From the NCBI GenBank assembly GCA_020809705.1, contig CP085825.1:6634001-6698000 (forward strand): a stretch of DNA of 64,000 nt. Reading direction: 5' to 3'. The DNA comes from Calonectria ilicicola (taxonomy: Eukaryota > Ascomycota > Sordariomycetes > Hypocreales > Nectriaceae). The notes under the pieces were generated by a model. It saw only the letters and a program-made list of their open reading frames with translations, made no database searches and was not told the DNA's origin. Positions 34,934 through 46,012 of this stretch are shown here, in pieces; position 1 is the stretch's first letter, and each line of letters opens with the position of its first letter. The position numbers and the translations under genes were made by a program.

Positions 34934-36789
34934 TGTGAGAGTCTTTGTTTGGATTGAGGGAGGATTGCGGTGAGGATTTGGAGAAGGCAAAGCTGAGGGA
35001 GGGTGGTGTAGTTGTAGGTAAGTTATTGCGGGGAGCAGGTGAGGCAGGGAGGTGGTGGCGGGGCACTTTTCTGCGCTTGGAGGGGAACGGGCGGCACCAA
35101 TAAAAGAGGATACGAGAAACACACCCGCCGCAACTGACAGGCCAGTGGGGGAGCTGAGACGAGGGTTGTAGATGATATACGAGTAGGATTAAATGAAGAT
35201 GAAGATGATGAAGATAAAGAGAGAGAGAAAGGGGGCTATTCAAGATGAGAGTGGTGTTGATTTTTCTTCTACTTTATATGTTTGGATGAACGGGGGGCAC
35301 ACTCAACTCACTGGACACGGTGTTAATGGTCTGGGATTGTCCCATCCCATCCACCTCCTCCCTAGGCGTTGGTACTAAATCTGTGACATGAAACTTACGG
35401 GCCAACCAGCCATCCGCATTAGACATGATCTGCCCGCCGAATTTCACAAGCACGGGCAATTAAGATGACGAGTGCCTCCCTGCGCGGCTACGTAACATGC
35501 GTGGCGGACTCGCGGCGGGCTTGCAGCGGGGGAGGGGCCTGTCGCTTTTTTTTTCTTCTCTGGGGCCGGCCCACGAGGGGATTTCACACGCCTACCGTTG
35601 CCAAGGACAATTTAAATTTAGCTCCCACCCCATTTAGATTGCGTGCATCGAACTACTCGCCCGTAGCCTGGACAAGGACGAGGCAACAAGATAAGCACGG
35701 CGGCATTCAGCCAAATGTCCGCGGCTGAAGCATTGTGCAAGCCATGAGGCAATTGCTGCATCAATGGCTAAACATGAAAAGTAAAAAAGTGACGGTGAGT
35801 GAATCGGCATCCATCCTCCGATTTTCTGCTTTTTTCCGATCCCCTCGACCAGGATTGAGAGACGGAGGCTTAATACCACCTCCCACCCTCCGATCCTGCA
35901 TGCGCATGGCGGTGTCGCATGGGAGAGGCCAATCTGTTAAACGTGAATCAAATCCACGTGGATTCTAGAAAATCCAATCGATCCCATTCCATTGCCAAAT
36001 TCACTCGCTACTGGTTGCAGCGTGCTCCGCTAAAAAAAAAAAAAAAAAAACCACCCAAGATGCGACCGCGATCCCCAAAATCCAAAATCGCCCAACCACG
36101 TGACCCGCACCTCTCTCTTCTCCCAGCCACTCTATTTGCGCCGCCTAATCCTCGGCGCGCTTCGCGTCTCCGGGCGCCATCGCCAAAACACTCTCGCACC
36201 AGCATCGCCAGGATATCGCCAGGAACGGAATTTCTTTTCAGCTTACTCTGCAACCCCGGTCATTGGCTTTTCGGGAAACCAGTCTTTGGGTTGGGCCTGG
36301 TTCTGCGGCCCTTTGTCTCGGTGCCCATCGCGTTTTAGCAAGGCTGGGTTTTTGCTTGCAAGTTTTCCCCATCACGCCGGAACACGCCCGCCAACACCAA
36401 AGATGCTCTTTGTCTGCATGCGCGCGCGCCTCAACTTTTAGCTCGACAATTTTGCAAGGGAGATCGGCGCAGACAAAATTATCCCACCTGATCGCCACGC
36501 CCGGGATGAAATCGATTCACCATTTGACTTTGTTCACCCGTTTCACCGCCTACTAAGCATTGTGGATTCACACGCCGCCATTTTCGTCTTGTCGCGCTTT
36601 CATCCTACTGTTGGACCCTTTGTCCACGCGATCCCTTCAAGGGGACGGCTTATGCCGGCTTTTCATGACGGCAACAAAACGGATTCCTTGTCCCTTTCAG
36701 CAATTTAGGAATTCGCCGTCTCGTCATTCATCTCAGAGTTGCATCACTCACTCACCGTCTCATTCATTCATCCGCAGCTCACTATCACA
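34934..36789. other. Divergent intergenic region, epimerase / SUN-domain gene
   Basis: This 1.86-kb shared upstream region contains a GA-rich tract (35193-35235), an 11-T run near 35548 and a 19-A run at 36032-36050. Only short frames without support are seen. Pyrimidine-rich sequence and TCACTCAC repeats before 36790 suit the 5' leader of the SUN-domain gene. Confidence 0.55.
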
Positions 36790-39700
36790 ATGCCTCCTCG
36801 AGCTTCCGCGGTGAGACGCAGCGCTCGCTTCTCCGGCAGAGATTCGGATCAGCAACCAGCTCAAGAAAAACCGGGAATTTTTGTGAGACCGCAACTACCG
36901 GCCTTGACCGGGACTCCAAGTTCAAGAAGGCAGTACACATATGGTTCTGAGGTTGAACCGCCACCTCGACTAGGGAGTGGGCTTCAACGCATGGACCTCG
37001 ACAGCGCCGTCAACCAAGCTCTTACTAAGAATAAGGAGACTGGTGTGTTCGTACGACCACAAAGTGTGCTAAGACCGAGAGCCACAGCTCAGGATTTTGA
37101 TGATGAGCTTGCAAACCCTTCCCGACTAAGTCGGACCATTATCAACCCTGCCAAGCCCAGTATGTATTCACAATTAACCACTCAAAATGTCAATTGCTCA
37201 CAAAGTTTACTAGGTATGGCGAGTGATGTCAGCATATCTCGAGCATCTGTTGCAATATCTGATGGCGATAGTATGCGCAGCTTTGCAATGGAGAGCGACT
37301 ATTATGGTGACGCCACAATTGAATCAACGCCCCCAAGAATCACTCCAGCTTTTGAGGCCCGCCCAGCGCCTCCACAGCCTCGGTTCCAAGGCCGGGAATC
37401 ACCCAAGGAAGCCCTTGGTCAAGCCTCACCCCAAAAACCAACCACTACGCGTCCCACAACAGCAACGCGGACGCGGCCCGGACCGGCTGATGTGGGCCAG
37501 CGTGTGGGGAGGACCCAACCAGAATCAAAGCCACAGCCAACTCGACAGCATCCAAGTGACGGTGACGAAAGCGAGGAGGAAGAGGATGAAGTGGATGCCC
37601 GAAATGCCGCTCAAGGACATCGCATTCAAACAAATACACCAGCTCCTAATCGAATGCGTCAATCCAATTCACGAGAAGTACAATCTCGAAAAGAGCCAAC
37701 GCCTCAGCAATCAGATGACGAGGAGGAAGATGAGGTAGAAGAGGACCGCGAGTCAACACGGCCAAGAATGACACTGGTTCAATCGTTAAGAGGTCCGACC
37801 CTCGCACCCCCAACGGCACTACGAAACCTGGCACCACCGTCTAAGCAACGCCAAATAGAGCCTCGTGCTGTCACTCAGATCCGACCAATTGACAGCAGGC
37901 CAAGTGGTGGTAGGCTGAGTGAGCTGAGGCCGAGTGATGTCCAATCAAGTGAAGTGCAGGCAGGTGACAGCGCGGACGATGTTGTCGACTCCAGGAAAAC
38001 TTTGCATATTAATGAGCGACGAGGCGCAGGTCTGTTTGCGCAAGCGGATGAGCTGAATAAGAAAAAGAGCTCCTTTGGCGCAGACGCGTTCCCAGATGAC
38101 CCACTGGAACGGGATGCTGCAATTCAACGCGAGATTATGGAAGCCGAAGAGCAAATTGCCCGTGAACGAGAGGAGCGAGAGATGGCTCTTGATCTCGGGA
38201 ACGGATATGGACGATGGGCTTGGTTATCACCAATAGCCTTGTTTCGAGGGCTTTTTGGAACACGGAACCATGAAAATGAGGAGCAGGACCAATCTGATGA
38301 TGAGTCGGTTGTCTCCGTGGGTTGGACACGCTTCTTTAACCCAATGACATACATCCAAGCCTTGGTCTGGTTGTTCGACAAACTCGTGGATTATATCCTC
38401 ATCTTTATGGACAAAATTTCGAACTTTGATGTTCGACAGTGCATCCCAACACCAGGGGAGAACTTTGGTTCGATCTTGGGGAGCAGCATTGTTGGCATAT
38501 TAGCCATTGCCCTCATGGTTTTCCTTGGGCCTGTCATTATTAGTGGCTTGAAAGATTCCTCGATAAATATCCCAAACATTGGTCTCCCGCGCGGGATCGA
38601 TTGGTCGGCATTTAATGGCATTACAGACAAAATTGGTGGTCTCGTGCCCTCAATATCATGGCCGTCGTCTGGCGGCCTGGATGATATTTCGGATTTATGG
38701 GATACTGACGATGATGGAGAGAAGAAAGCCAAAAGCATCCTCAAAAAGTACGAGAAAGACCTCGGGATTTTGGTCAAAACGGGAAAACTACACGCCGCAT
38801 CTCTTCAAAAGCTAGAGACTGTGGTACCCAAGGTTGTGCGCATGGAGCTTCGTGAGGGGAAGCCCGTAGTGACGCAAGAGTTTTGGTACGCTCTACGGGA
38901 TCTGATCCAGCAGGACGGTCAGATGATGACGGTGGAGAAGAAGGAAGGCGAATACCAGTTTACATCAGAAGAACAGTGGCAGGCCATTATTAGGCGCCTT
39001 AACAAGGACCCTACATTTGCATCGAAGCTGAATCTGAGCGCTGCAGGCATCGAAGAACGTCTCGGTAGTAAGATGAGCGGGACCTGGGATGCTTGGGTTA
39101 AGAACAACAACGACAAGATTTCGGAGCTTCTGGGCACAGCCTTGGACAAGATTAAGTCGGCGGGGTCAGGAAAGGAGTTTGACAGACGACTTGCGGAGAT
39201 TGTCAAGAAGCAGATCGCAGATCACGAGAATCAACAACCTAAAGAGGTTGTCGTTACTCGGGACGAGTTTTTGCGCCATCTGCAAACTGAATTTGCAACT
39301 CATCGCTCCGAAATCCGGGGCGACCTGAATGACCTCGAGATCCAGATCGACAATCTACGCCAGGCTGTTCGCATGGCGACTGAGAACATTCCCGAGGGAG
39401 TCAGCAAAGCTGAAGTTGGCGCATTGGTGGACCGTCTTGTCCGCAAGACCATTGCAGACATGAATCTCGGTTCAATTGCCAACGGAAAGATTCGATTCCA
39501 CTGGGACGCTGAGCTCAAGAACCAAGTCAACTACTTTTCGGTTGGCTCTGGCGCCACAATCGATGGCAAGCGGACGTCACCAACGTACGACATGACGCAT
39601 TCGGGCGTCATGGCCCCAGAGAAGTTCAAGCAAGGGCTCCGCGGCATCAAGCCTTTACCCCCAGTTGCTGCTCTTCACCACTGGGATGACGAGGGTGAGT

Positions 39701-40170
39701 GTTGGTGCGCGGCCCGGTCCGTAAACCATCGCAACAACGCTCACGGTGCCTCGCTCTCTGTTCAACTTGGCCACGTCATCGTCCCTCAGCACGTTGTTAT
39801 TGAACACATTCTCCCCGGTGCATCTACCGACCCAGATGCCCGTCCTAAACATATTGAAGTCTATGCTTTCATTGCCGACTCTCAAATCCGCAACCGGGTC
39901 AAGGACTTTGCCACAACGCACTTCCCTGTTGACAAGAAGAGCGACTGGGACCATTCAGAGCCGAATTATGGCATGGCTTTTGTCAAAATTGGTCAGTTTA
40001 TCTACCAGGATGCGGAGCTACACGACGGCGTCCACGTCCACCGCCTCAGCAGCGAACTCGAGGAAATTGGTGTTGCGACGGACCAGGTCATCATCCGCGC
40101 CATCAGCAACTACGGCGCCGACACCCACACGTGCTTCTACAGAGTGAGATTATTTGGACTGCGCTCTTGA
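36790..40170 (+). CDS. SUN-domain nuclear-envelope protein (Sad1-like)
   Basis: ATG at 36790. The whole stretch is open, but a clean 54-bp intron (37160-37213, GTATGT..CTAG) lies inside it; splicing gives NPAKPSMASDVSIS and a 1108-aa protein. Residues 1 to about 480 are disordered, Arg/Pro/Ser-rich and acidic, as for a nucleoplasmic tail. They are followed by helices and a single membrane segment (ILGSSIVGILAIALMVFLGP, about 545-565). The lumenal part has coiled coils (ENIPEGVSKAEVGALVDRLV, residues ~845-865). From about 905 to the end is the SUN domain: GECWCAARS, SLSVQLGHVIVPQHVVIEHI, HIEVYAF and the closing CFYRVRLFG. SUN proteins bind KASH partners across the lumen and tie the nuclear envelope to the spindle pole body and cytoskeleton. 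The architecture fits Sad1 rather than the secreted SUN-family wall proteins. Convergent with Dbp4. Confidence 0.92.
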   Translation: MPPRASAVRRSARFSGRDSDQQPAQEKPGIFVRPQLPALTGTPSSRRQYTYGSEVEPPPRLGSGLQRMDLDSAVNQALTKNKETGVFVRPQSVLRPRATAQDFDDELANPSRLSRTIINPAKPSMYSQLTTQNVNCSQSLLGMASDVSISRASVAISDGDSMRSFAMESDYYGDATIESTPPRITPAFEARPAPPQPRFQGRESPKEALGQASPQKPTTTRPTTATRTRPGPADVGQRVGRTQPESKPQPTRQHPSDGDESEEEEDEVDARNAAQGHRIQTNTPAPNRMRQSNSREVQSRKEPTPQQSDDEEEDEVEEDRESTRPRMTLVQSLRGPTLAPPTALRNLAPPSKQRQIEPRAVTQIRPIDSRPSGGRLSELRPSDVQSSEVQAGDSADDVVDSRKTLHINERRGAGLFAQADELNKKKSSFGADAFPDDPLERDAAIQREIMEAEEQIAREREEREMALDLGNGYGRWAWLSPIALFRGLFGTRNHENEEQDQSDDESVVSVGWTRFFNPMTYIQALVWLFDKLVDYILIFMDKISNFDVRQCIPTPGENFGSILGSSIVGILAIALMVFLGPVIISGLKDSSINIPNIGLPRGIDWSAFNGITDKIGGLVPSISWPSSGGLDDISDLWDTDDDGEKKAKSILKKYEKDLGILVKTGKLHAASLQKLETVVPKVVRMELREGKPVVTQEFWYALRDLIQQDGQMMTVEKKEGEYQFTSEEQWQAIIRRLNKDPTFASKLNLSAAGIEERLGSKMSGTWDAWVKNNNDKISELLGTALDKIKSAGSGKEFDRRLAEIVKKQIADHENQQPKEVVVTRDEFLRHLQTEFATHRSEIRGDLNDLEIQIDNLRQAVRMATENIPEGVSKAEVGALVDRLVRKTIADMNLGSIANGKIRFHWDAELKNQVNYFSVGSGATIDGKRTSPTYDMTHSGVMAPEKFKQGLRGIKPLPPVAALHHWDDEGECWCAARSVNHRNNAHGASLSVQLGHVIVPQHVVIEHILPGASTDPDARPKHIEVYAFIADSQIRNRVKDFATTHFPVDKKSDWDHSEPNYGMAFVKIGQFIYQDAELHDGVHVHRLSSELEEIGVATDQVIIRAISNYGADTHTCFYRVRLFGLRS

Positions 40171-40739
40171 TGAATTTTTTTTTTTGGCATGACGAAACGG
40201 GAACCCAAACAAGGTTCTTTGTAACGAATTTTTTGTTTTCTTGGCGTTGAAAGGGTGAAACAGGGGAAACGGGGGGGGGGCAAGCAAATCAGACAAAGCC
40301 GTGATACCACAATTTAGTTGTCGCTTCTGCTCATTGCTGCGTTGCTTACTTTTTTTTAATCCTCAAGATCCACTCCGTTCAAAAAAGGGGAAGGGGGGGA
40401 TAGTATATACATGTTTATATATTTTCGGCACGCATGGCTTTTGGTGGGAAGCGTTGGAGCTGGGGGTGCTCTTTAGAAATCGATAGTGCTAGGTGTATGA
40501 ATGAGGTTTAATGTTCAAAATCACAGAATTGACACACAAAACCTAAGAGATGACACGCAAACGAAAATGATGATGAATTGACATGTGTTCCAACATGGGT
40601 CTCATGCATATTATATAGCACTCGTGAAAGATGCAGCCCTTGAATTCCATACTTGTCCAGCTTTTGTCTATCCCTACACGCTTCGTCTCTCCAGCAAAGG
40701 GGGGTATCGCACCAAGCCCATCCACACGTTTTCCTCCCA
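40171..40739. other. Convergent spacer, SUN-domain / Dbp4
   Basis: This 569-bp tail-to-tail gap has T-rich (40176-40185) and G-rich (40271-40280) runs. No gene was seen; it is probably both 3' UTRs. Confidence 0.6.
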
Positions 40740-43218
40740 CTAATCGTCCAGCAGTCCAGTCGCCAGGGCCTCGAGGTCCTCGAGCGTCTCGGGCTCGTCG
40801 TGCACCTCGAAGACCTTGCCCTTGCGCTTCTTGGCCTCGCGCTCGTCGTCTGAGTCGTCCTCGAACCACTTCTTGGCACGCTTTCGTGGAGGTTCGGGCT
40901 CCGAATCGCTGTTGTCCTCGCCGGCCATGGGCAGCGAGCGCAGCAGGGCTAATGGGTCCTCGCCGTCGTCGACGCTCTGCAGCATGGGTGCCTCGTCGCC
41001 GTCTGGGTCGATACCAGCGAGTTCCATTGCCTCGCGGGCCTTGCGCTTGTCGCGCTTCTCGCGACGCTTCTGCTTGGCGTGCGCCTTGTCGTCGACATCG
41101 GCTTCTTGCACGCGGCTTGTTTCGTCCTCGACGAACTTGCGGCGCTGCTCCTCGGCGGTACCATCTTGATGGAAGTCGTCTTCGTCTTGAAGTTCGTACA
41201 CTTCGTGAGCATTGCCGTCTTCGTCGTAGACCAATTTTGTGGGGTTGCCCTTGAACTTGAGCATCTTCTTCTTCGACTTGAGGGCCTTTTCTCTTCGTTT
41301 TGAGTCCACAATGAAGGGCTCTTCTCCTCCCATACCCTCGATAATCTTTACCGAGCTCTTGAATGCGTTGTTGGCCTCTTCGTCCAAGTCATCGTCATTC
41401 AACCGCCTCTTGACTGATAAGAAATCATCATCATTGTCGTCTCCAGTCTTCTTCTCGTCGCCATCAATAACCAACTTGGTATAATGACTCGACAAAACGT
41501 CCTGGTTGGTTCGCTCAAACATTCGGTCATACTTCGTTCGGACCTCATCCTTCTTCTTCTTGGATTTGGCTCCATTAGCATCCGTGTCTGATTCTGAGTC
41601 ACTAGACATGCCGGCTCGGGGAGCATTCTTGATACGCTTGATGTCATCACCCTTCTGAAACTTGATTTGAGGAGTTCCTGGCAGACCAAGGCTGGAAGCG
41701 TAACCATCGAGGTCAAGCTTGTTGAACTTGAAAACCTCTTTGTCTTTTTGCAAGTGTACTGATCGCGTGTAACTGATAAAGGCCTTTTGACCCAAGTATT
41801 TGAGATCCGGATTCTGAAAGCACATGCTTTGGAGTTGGTCCTTGATGGACTTTTTCTTCTTTTCCTTTACGTTCACCTTGGCGATGGGGATCTTCTTTTG
41901 CTCGAGGCGCTTGAGCATCCCTGGTTCCTCGCTTGGATCTAAGAACAATACCGCTCGGCCATTGCTCTGGAATCGTGCTGTTCGGCCGACACGGTGGATG
42001 TAGGTGTCGGCGTCTTCGGGACAATCAACCTGGATTACCCAGTCGACAGCGGGGAAATCAATGCCTCTAGCGACAACATCGGTGGCGAATAAGCAAGACT
42101 GCTTAGCTTCGGTAAATCTTGATGTGATTTCTAATCTAGCAATCTGCTTTTGTCGACCATGTAAATGGAGCAGAGGAATACCGGGCTGAAGATGACGAAA
42201 GCTCTCGTACACAAATCGAACTTGCTTTCCAGAACTAAGGAAGACAATCATTTTGCTTTTGAGATTAGCTTTGATGAAGCCGTACAGTGTGTCAAGCTTT
42301 TCTGTCAAAGGAGTGACAATGTAGTGCTGTTGAAGGGTTGTGGGGGTGGCGGTTGTTGCGGCTTCGTGGACAGAGACATATTCGGGGTCTTTGAGACTCA
42401 GACGCGCAAGATCAGAGACCTTTTTACTTTGCGTAGCGCTGAACATGAGAGTCTGTCGCTCCTTGGGCAGATGCTCAACCAATGCATCAACCGCGGCTTG
42501 GAATCCCAGGTCCATGATTCGATCAGCCTCGTCCAGAACCAAAATTTGCAGATTGTTGGCGTCTAAACCAGCAGTCTGATCCAGGTGCTGCAACATTCGG
42601 CCGGGCGTACAGACCAAAATGTTCATTCTGTCAAGTCTCTCCGCCTCCTCCTTCAAGCTCTTTCCGCCAATGACCAAACCAGCCGAAAAGGCATGATGGC
42701 GACCAACTTTTCGCAAGACTTCAAAGATCTGCACGGCTAGTTCGCGAGTTGGCGAGAGAATGAGGGCGCCCAGTCCATCAAATTCAGTCCATCGAGAACG
42801 ATAAAGCTTCTCTAGGACGGGAATTATAAAGGCCAGAGTTTTTCCGCTTCCTGTCCGAGCAGCACCGAGAATATCATTTCCTTTAAGGGCCAGAGGCACG
42901 GCGGCGGCTTGGATTTCGGTAAGAGTCTGGAAGTGCGAGGCCTCGAGGCCTGAAGCGGTAGGGACGGACAATGGAAGGTGAGAAAAGTTTTTGATTTCGG
43001 CGGACTTGGGATCCTGAGACTCTTGTCAGCACCAATTATTGCGAATAGCATCATCGCGACAAAACGACACCCCACCCATGACTTACCAGGTCTTGGACTC
43101 GCTGCTCGAGCTTCTGCAGATCTTCCTGATCCCTCTTGCGCTTCTGGTGGCGCTGCTCTGTTCGCCCCAACTTTTGCGTCTTGGGTCCGCGCCCGCCGTG
43201 TCGTGAGTTGGGGGCCAT
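40740..43218 (-). CDS. dbp4: DEAD-box ATP-dependent RNA helicase Dbp4 (DDX10)
   Basis: Exons 43218-43087 and 43013-40740 (73-bp intron, GTAAGT..CTCAG) give 801 aa. A basic 44-residue start is followed by a Q-motif region (TLTEIQ), Walker A ARTGSGKT (96-103), PTRELA, TPGR, DEAD (205-208), SAT (236-238), then [12 protein letters not shown] and HRVGRTAR. Downstream, [20 protein letters not shown] and YASSLGLPG are blocks typical of Dbp4/DDX10 rather than Drs1 or Has1. The last 300 residues are acidic and basic low complexity with a coiled coil. The protein acts in the nucleolus: Dbp4 is needed for early cleavages that make 18S rRNA and for release of U14 snoRNA from pre-rRNA. It shares a 265-bp promoter with Esf1, another 18S factor. 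Walker A has Arg where most family members have Lys (AKTGSGKT), outside the catalytic GKT. Confidence 0.95.
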
Positions 43219-43483
43219 GGTCCAGCGCTTGAAGATGAGGATGAGGATGTCTTCGAGATGCTGTCTTTGGTGTCGCTGGAAATTTTTTGGGGAGCGGCAT
43301 TGGGAGCCACCGATGACCGACGACTCCACTCGCTTGCTCTTTCAGCAAATCACAGTGCACCATTGATCTAGCTACGCTCACCGCTCTGGGCAGAAAAAGT
43401 TGACCGCCAAAAAATTGTATTCTGCCCCTCCATAGCACTGTCGCAAACTCCATCACCACGACATTCCCATCTAGCAGCCAGAC
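43219..43483. promoter_or_regulatory. Bidirectional promoter between Dbp4 and Esf1
   Basis: The whole gap between the two start codons is 265 bp and must serve both genes. It holds GATGAG twice (43234-43245, resembling the PAC core) and GAAATTTTTT (about 43279-43288, resembling the RRPE). Those two elements mark ribosome-biogenesis promoters in yeasts. The GATGAG copies lie very close to the Dbp4 ATG, so their role is uncertain. Confidence 0.6.
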
Positions 43484-45562
43484 ATGAAAAACTCAAAGAA
43501 GAAGGGAGGCGCGCCTTCCAGTCGCATCGCTGATGCGCGATTCGCAAGCTTCGAAACCGATCCCCGGTATCGATTGCCTTCCAAAAAGGCGTCCAAGACC
43601 ACAATCGACAAGCGATTCTCTCGCATGCTCAAGGATGAAGAGTTTACCGCCACCGCGAAGGTCGACCGTTACGGTCGAAAAATAAAGTCTGACTCGAAAA
43701 AGAAGGCTCTGCAGAGGTTATATCGGGAAGAAGGCGACGAAGATGAAGAAGAGGATTCAGACAAGGAGGAAGAAGAAGAGGAGGAGGAAGAGATTGAGGT
43801 TGACGACGATGAGATTGTGCAGCGAGAGCTCCTCGCTGCTCACGCCAAACTTGACCCTGCCCGAGGCGGTGGCTTCTCCGAGTCTGATTCAGATTCAGAT
43901 TCTGACTCTGACGATTCCGATGCCGAAGCAGATGGTGGTGTGGAAGTTAATGCCAAGAATGATATGCAAAGGTTTAGAGACGAGCAAGCTGAAGTTGAGG
44001 ATGGAGAGGTCACCAATCGCATTGCTGTCGTGAATTTGGATTGGGATCACGTCAAGTCAACTGATTTAATGGCTCTGTTCTCCAGCTTCATTCAAGGCAA
44101 GGATGGCAAGGTTGAAAAGGTCTCCATTTACCCCAGCGAGTTTGGCAAGGAGCGCATGCAACAGGAGGAGATTGAGGGCCCCCCCAAGGAACTGTTCAAA
44201 AAGGCAGCCAAGACCGACTCGGACGATGATTCGGACGATTCAAACTCGGACAGCGAAGAAGAGGATGAAAAGATCAAGAAGGACCTGCTTGCAGAGGGTG
44301 ACGACCAAGACTTTGACAGCGATGCGCTACGATCATACCAATTGGATCGTCTCCGCTACTACTACGCCGTCATGACTTGCTCAAGCCCTGAAATCGCCAA
44401 GGAAATCTACGATGCTACCGACGGACGCGAATACCAGACCTCATCTAATTTCCTTGATTTGCGATTCGTCCCCGACGACGTCACTTTCGACGATGAACCC
44501 CGCGACGAGTGCGAAAAGGTTCCCGACAGCTACAAACCTGTTGAATTCGTGACCAACGCGCTTCAAAGTTCCAAGGTTAAGCTCACTTGGGACATGAATC
44601 CCGATGAGGGTTCTCGAAAGGACTCCATCAATCGCGCATTTAGCGGAAGCCGAGCCGAGATTGAGGAGAACGATCTACGGGCGTACCTTGCTAGCGACTC
44701 CGAAGATGAGCTATCAGGTATTGAGGAAGAGGCCCAAGAAGAGGAGGATGGAGAGAGAAAGCCCAAGCTGTCAAAGAAGGAGCTCGCCCGACAAAAGATG
44801 CGAGCTGCCCTTGGATTAGGTGATGAGCCAGCAGCAAAGTCTTCAGGCGGACCTGTTGGTGACATGGAAATTACTTTCACCCCAGCGCTCACGGAGGGCG
44901 CACCCAAGAAGAAGAGTGAAGAGGAGGAGACTACACTCGAAAAGTACAAGCGAAAGGAGCGTGAGCGCAAGGACAAGAAGCGCCAGAAGGCCAAGGCCAA
45001 ACGAGAGGGCCAGGAATCTGGTGATGAAGAGGAAATCGAAGAGGCCCCTGCCGCTGAGACTGAGGATCTCGGATTCGATGATCCTTTTTTCACCGCTGAG
45101 GACCCCGCACCCGCCACCAAGTCTTCAATCCGCAAGGAGGAGCGTCGCAAGAAGCGCGAGGCTCGCGAGGCTGCTGAAGAGGCTTCCAAGGCACAGAAGG
45201 CTCAGCTTGAGAAGGTCATGGCCGAGGATGCCAACGACAACCAGGCTGACCACCTTGACCACTTTGACATGAACGAGATTATCCGAGTTGAAAAGGCAAA
45301 GGGCAAGAAGGGCAAGGCCAAGAAGCGAGCCGAGGCCAAGCAATCACGTGGCGGACTACAGGAGGACTTCAAGATGGACGTTGGCGATGACCGTTTCAAG
45401 GCTGTGTTTAACAGCCACGAGTTTGCCATTGATCCTTCCAACCCCAAGTTCAAGGGCACTGAGGGTATGAAGCAGCTGTTGGAGGAGGGCCGAAAGAAGA
45501 GAAGAGGCGATGATGAGGATGAAGCACCTCGCAATAAGAAGGCCAAGAAGGGTCGCAGGTAA
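43484..45562 (+). CDS. esf1: Pre-rRNA processing protein Esf1
   Basis: Intronless, 692 aa. The N-terminus SSRIADARFASFETDPRYRL and IDKRFSRML are conserved Esf1 blocks. Two acidic Glu/Asp/Ser stretches follow (about 85-110 and 130-150). The core has NRIAVVNLDWDHVKSTDLMA, an RRM-like segment (VEKVSIYPSEFGKERM) and YQLDRLRYYYAVMTCSSPEI. The C-terminus carries long charged helices, FDMNEIIRVEKAK and the NUC153-type motif DDRFKAVFNSHEFAIDPSNP, before a basic Lys/Arg end that probably directs it to the nucleolus. Esf1 is an essential component of early small-subunit pre-ribosomes in yeast and is needed for 18S rRNA synthesis. It is head-to-head with Dbp4, so the two are probably co-expressed during growth. 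The start ATG (gacATGa) is the first in frame. Confidence 0.95.
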   Translation: MKNSKKKGGAPSSRIADARFASFETDPRYRLPSKKASKTTIDKRFSRMLKDEEFTATAKVDRYGRKIKSDSKKKALQRLYREEGDEDEEEDSDKEEEEEEEEEIEVDDDEIVQRELLAAHAKLDPARGGGFSESDSDSDSDSDDSDAEADGGVEVNAKNDMQRFRDEQAEVEDGEVTNRIAVVNLDWDHVKSTDLMALFSSFIQGKDGKVEKVSIYPSEFGKERMQQEEIEGPPKELFKKAAKTDSDDDSDDSNSDSEEEDEKIKKDLLAEGDDQDFDSDALRSYQLDRLRYYYAVMTCSSPEIAKEIYDATDGREYQTSSNFLDLRFVPDDVTFDDEPRDECEKVPDSYKPVEFVTNALQSSKVKLTWDMNPDEGSRKDSINRAFSGSRAEIEENDLRAYLASDSEDELSGIEEEAQEEEDGERKPKLSKKELARQKMRAALGLGDEPAAKSSGGPVGDMEITFTPALTEGAPKKKSEEEETTLEKYKRKERERKDKKRQKAKAKREGQESGDEEEIEEAPAAETEDLGFDDPFFTAEDPAPATKSSIRKEERRKKREAREAAEEASKAQKAQLEKVMAEDANDNQADHLDHFDMNEIIRVEKAKGKKGKAKKRAEAKQSRGGLQEDFKMDVGDDRFKAVFNSHEFAIDPSNPKFKGTEGMKQLLEEGRKKRRGDDEDEAPRNKKAKKGRR

Positions 45563-46012
45563 AAACCGGTTGTGTCTTGGCTATGAAAAGTAGTGGAGTT
45601 GATTTGTCCGGGTGTTGTGTGTGGTAATATAAAAAATGACACGGCTTTTAGATGGCGTACAAAATGTAGCACTTGATTGATGCAATAATACTGCATGGTT
45701 TCTTAACTTCATATCTGTGAAGACTAATTATGTATCGGGACCCGTTCTCGGGGTCCTCATTTCCTTGAACTTGTTCGAAACTGGGAATCGAAACACACAA
45801 TTCGCTCGGTAATTCCACGCAACAGCAAAAAAGCCAGCCGCCCAGGAAGCCTCCTTTCCAACCCAAAGAGTATTACGCAACAGGCGCATGAAAGATATAA
45901 ATAAAATACATACATACACACATTTGCCTTCTGAAGCAACTCGAATTCGTCTGACCAGACTGAACTTGCGTCTGAAGGTCATCTCTTTTTCTGTCTCGTT
46001 TTTTTGATCATG
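45563..46012. other. Convergent spacer, Esf1 / methyltransferase
   Basis: 450 bp holding both 3' ends. An ATACATACATACACAC tract lies near 45908-45921. No gene seen. Confidence 0.6.

Noticed and set aside
44563..45189. 208-codon minus-strand Ser-rich frame
   Set aside because: Antisense to the acidic/basic low-complexity part of Esf1; composition mirrors that gene.
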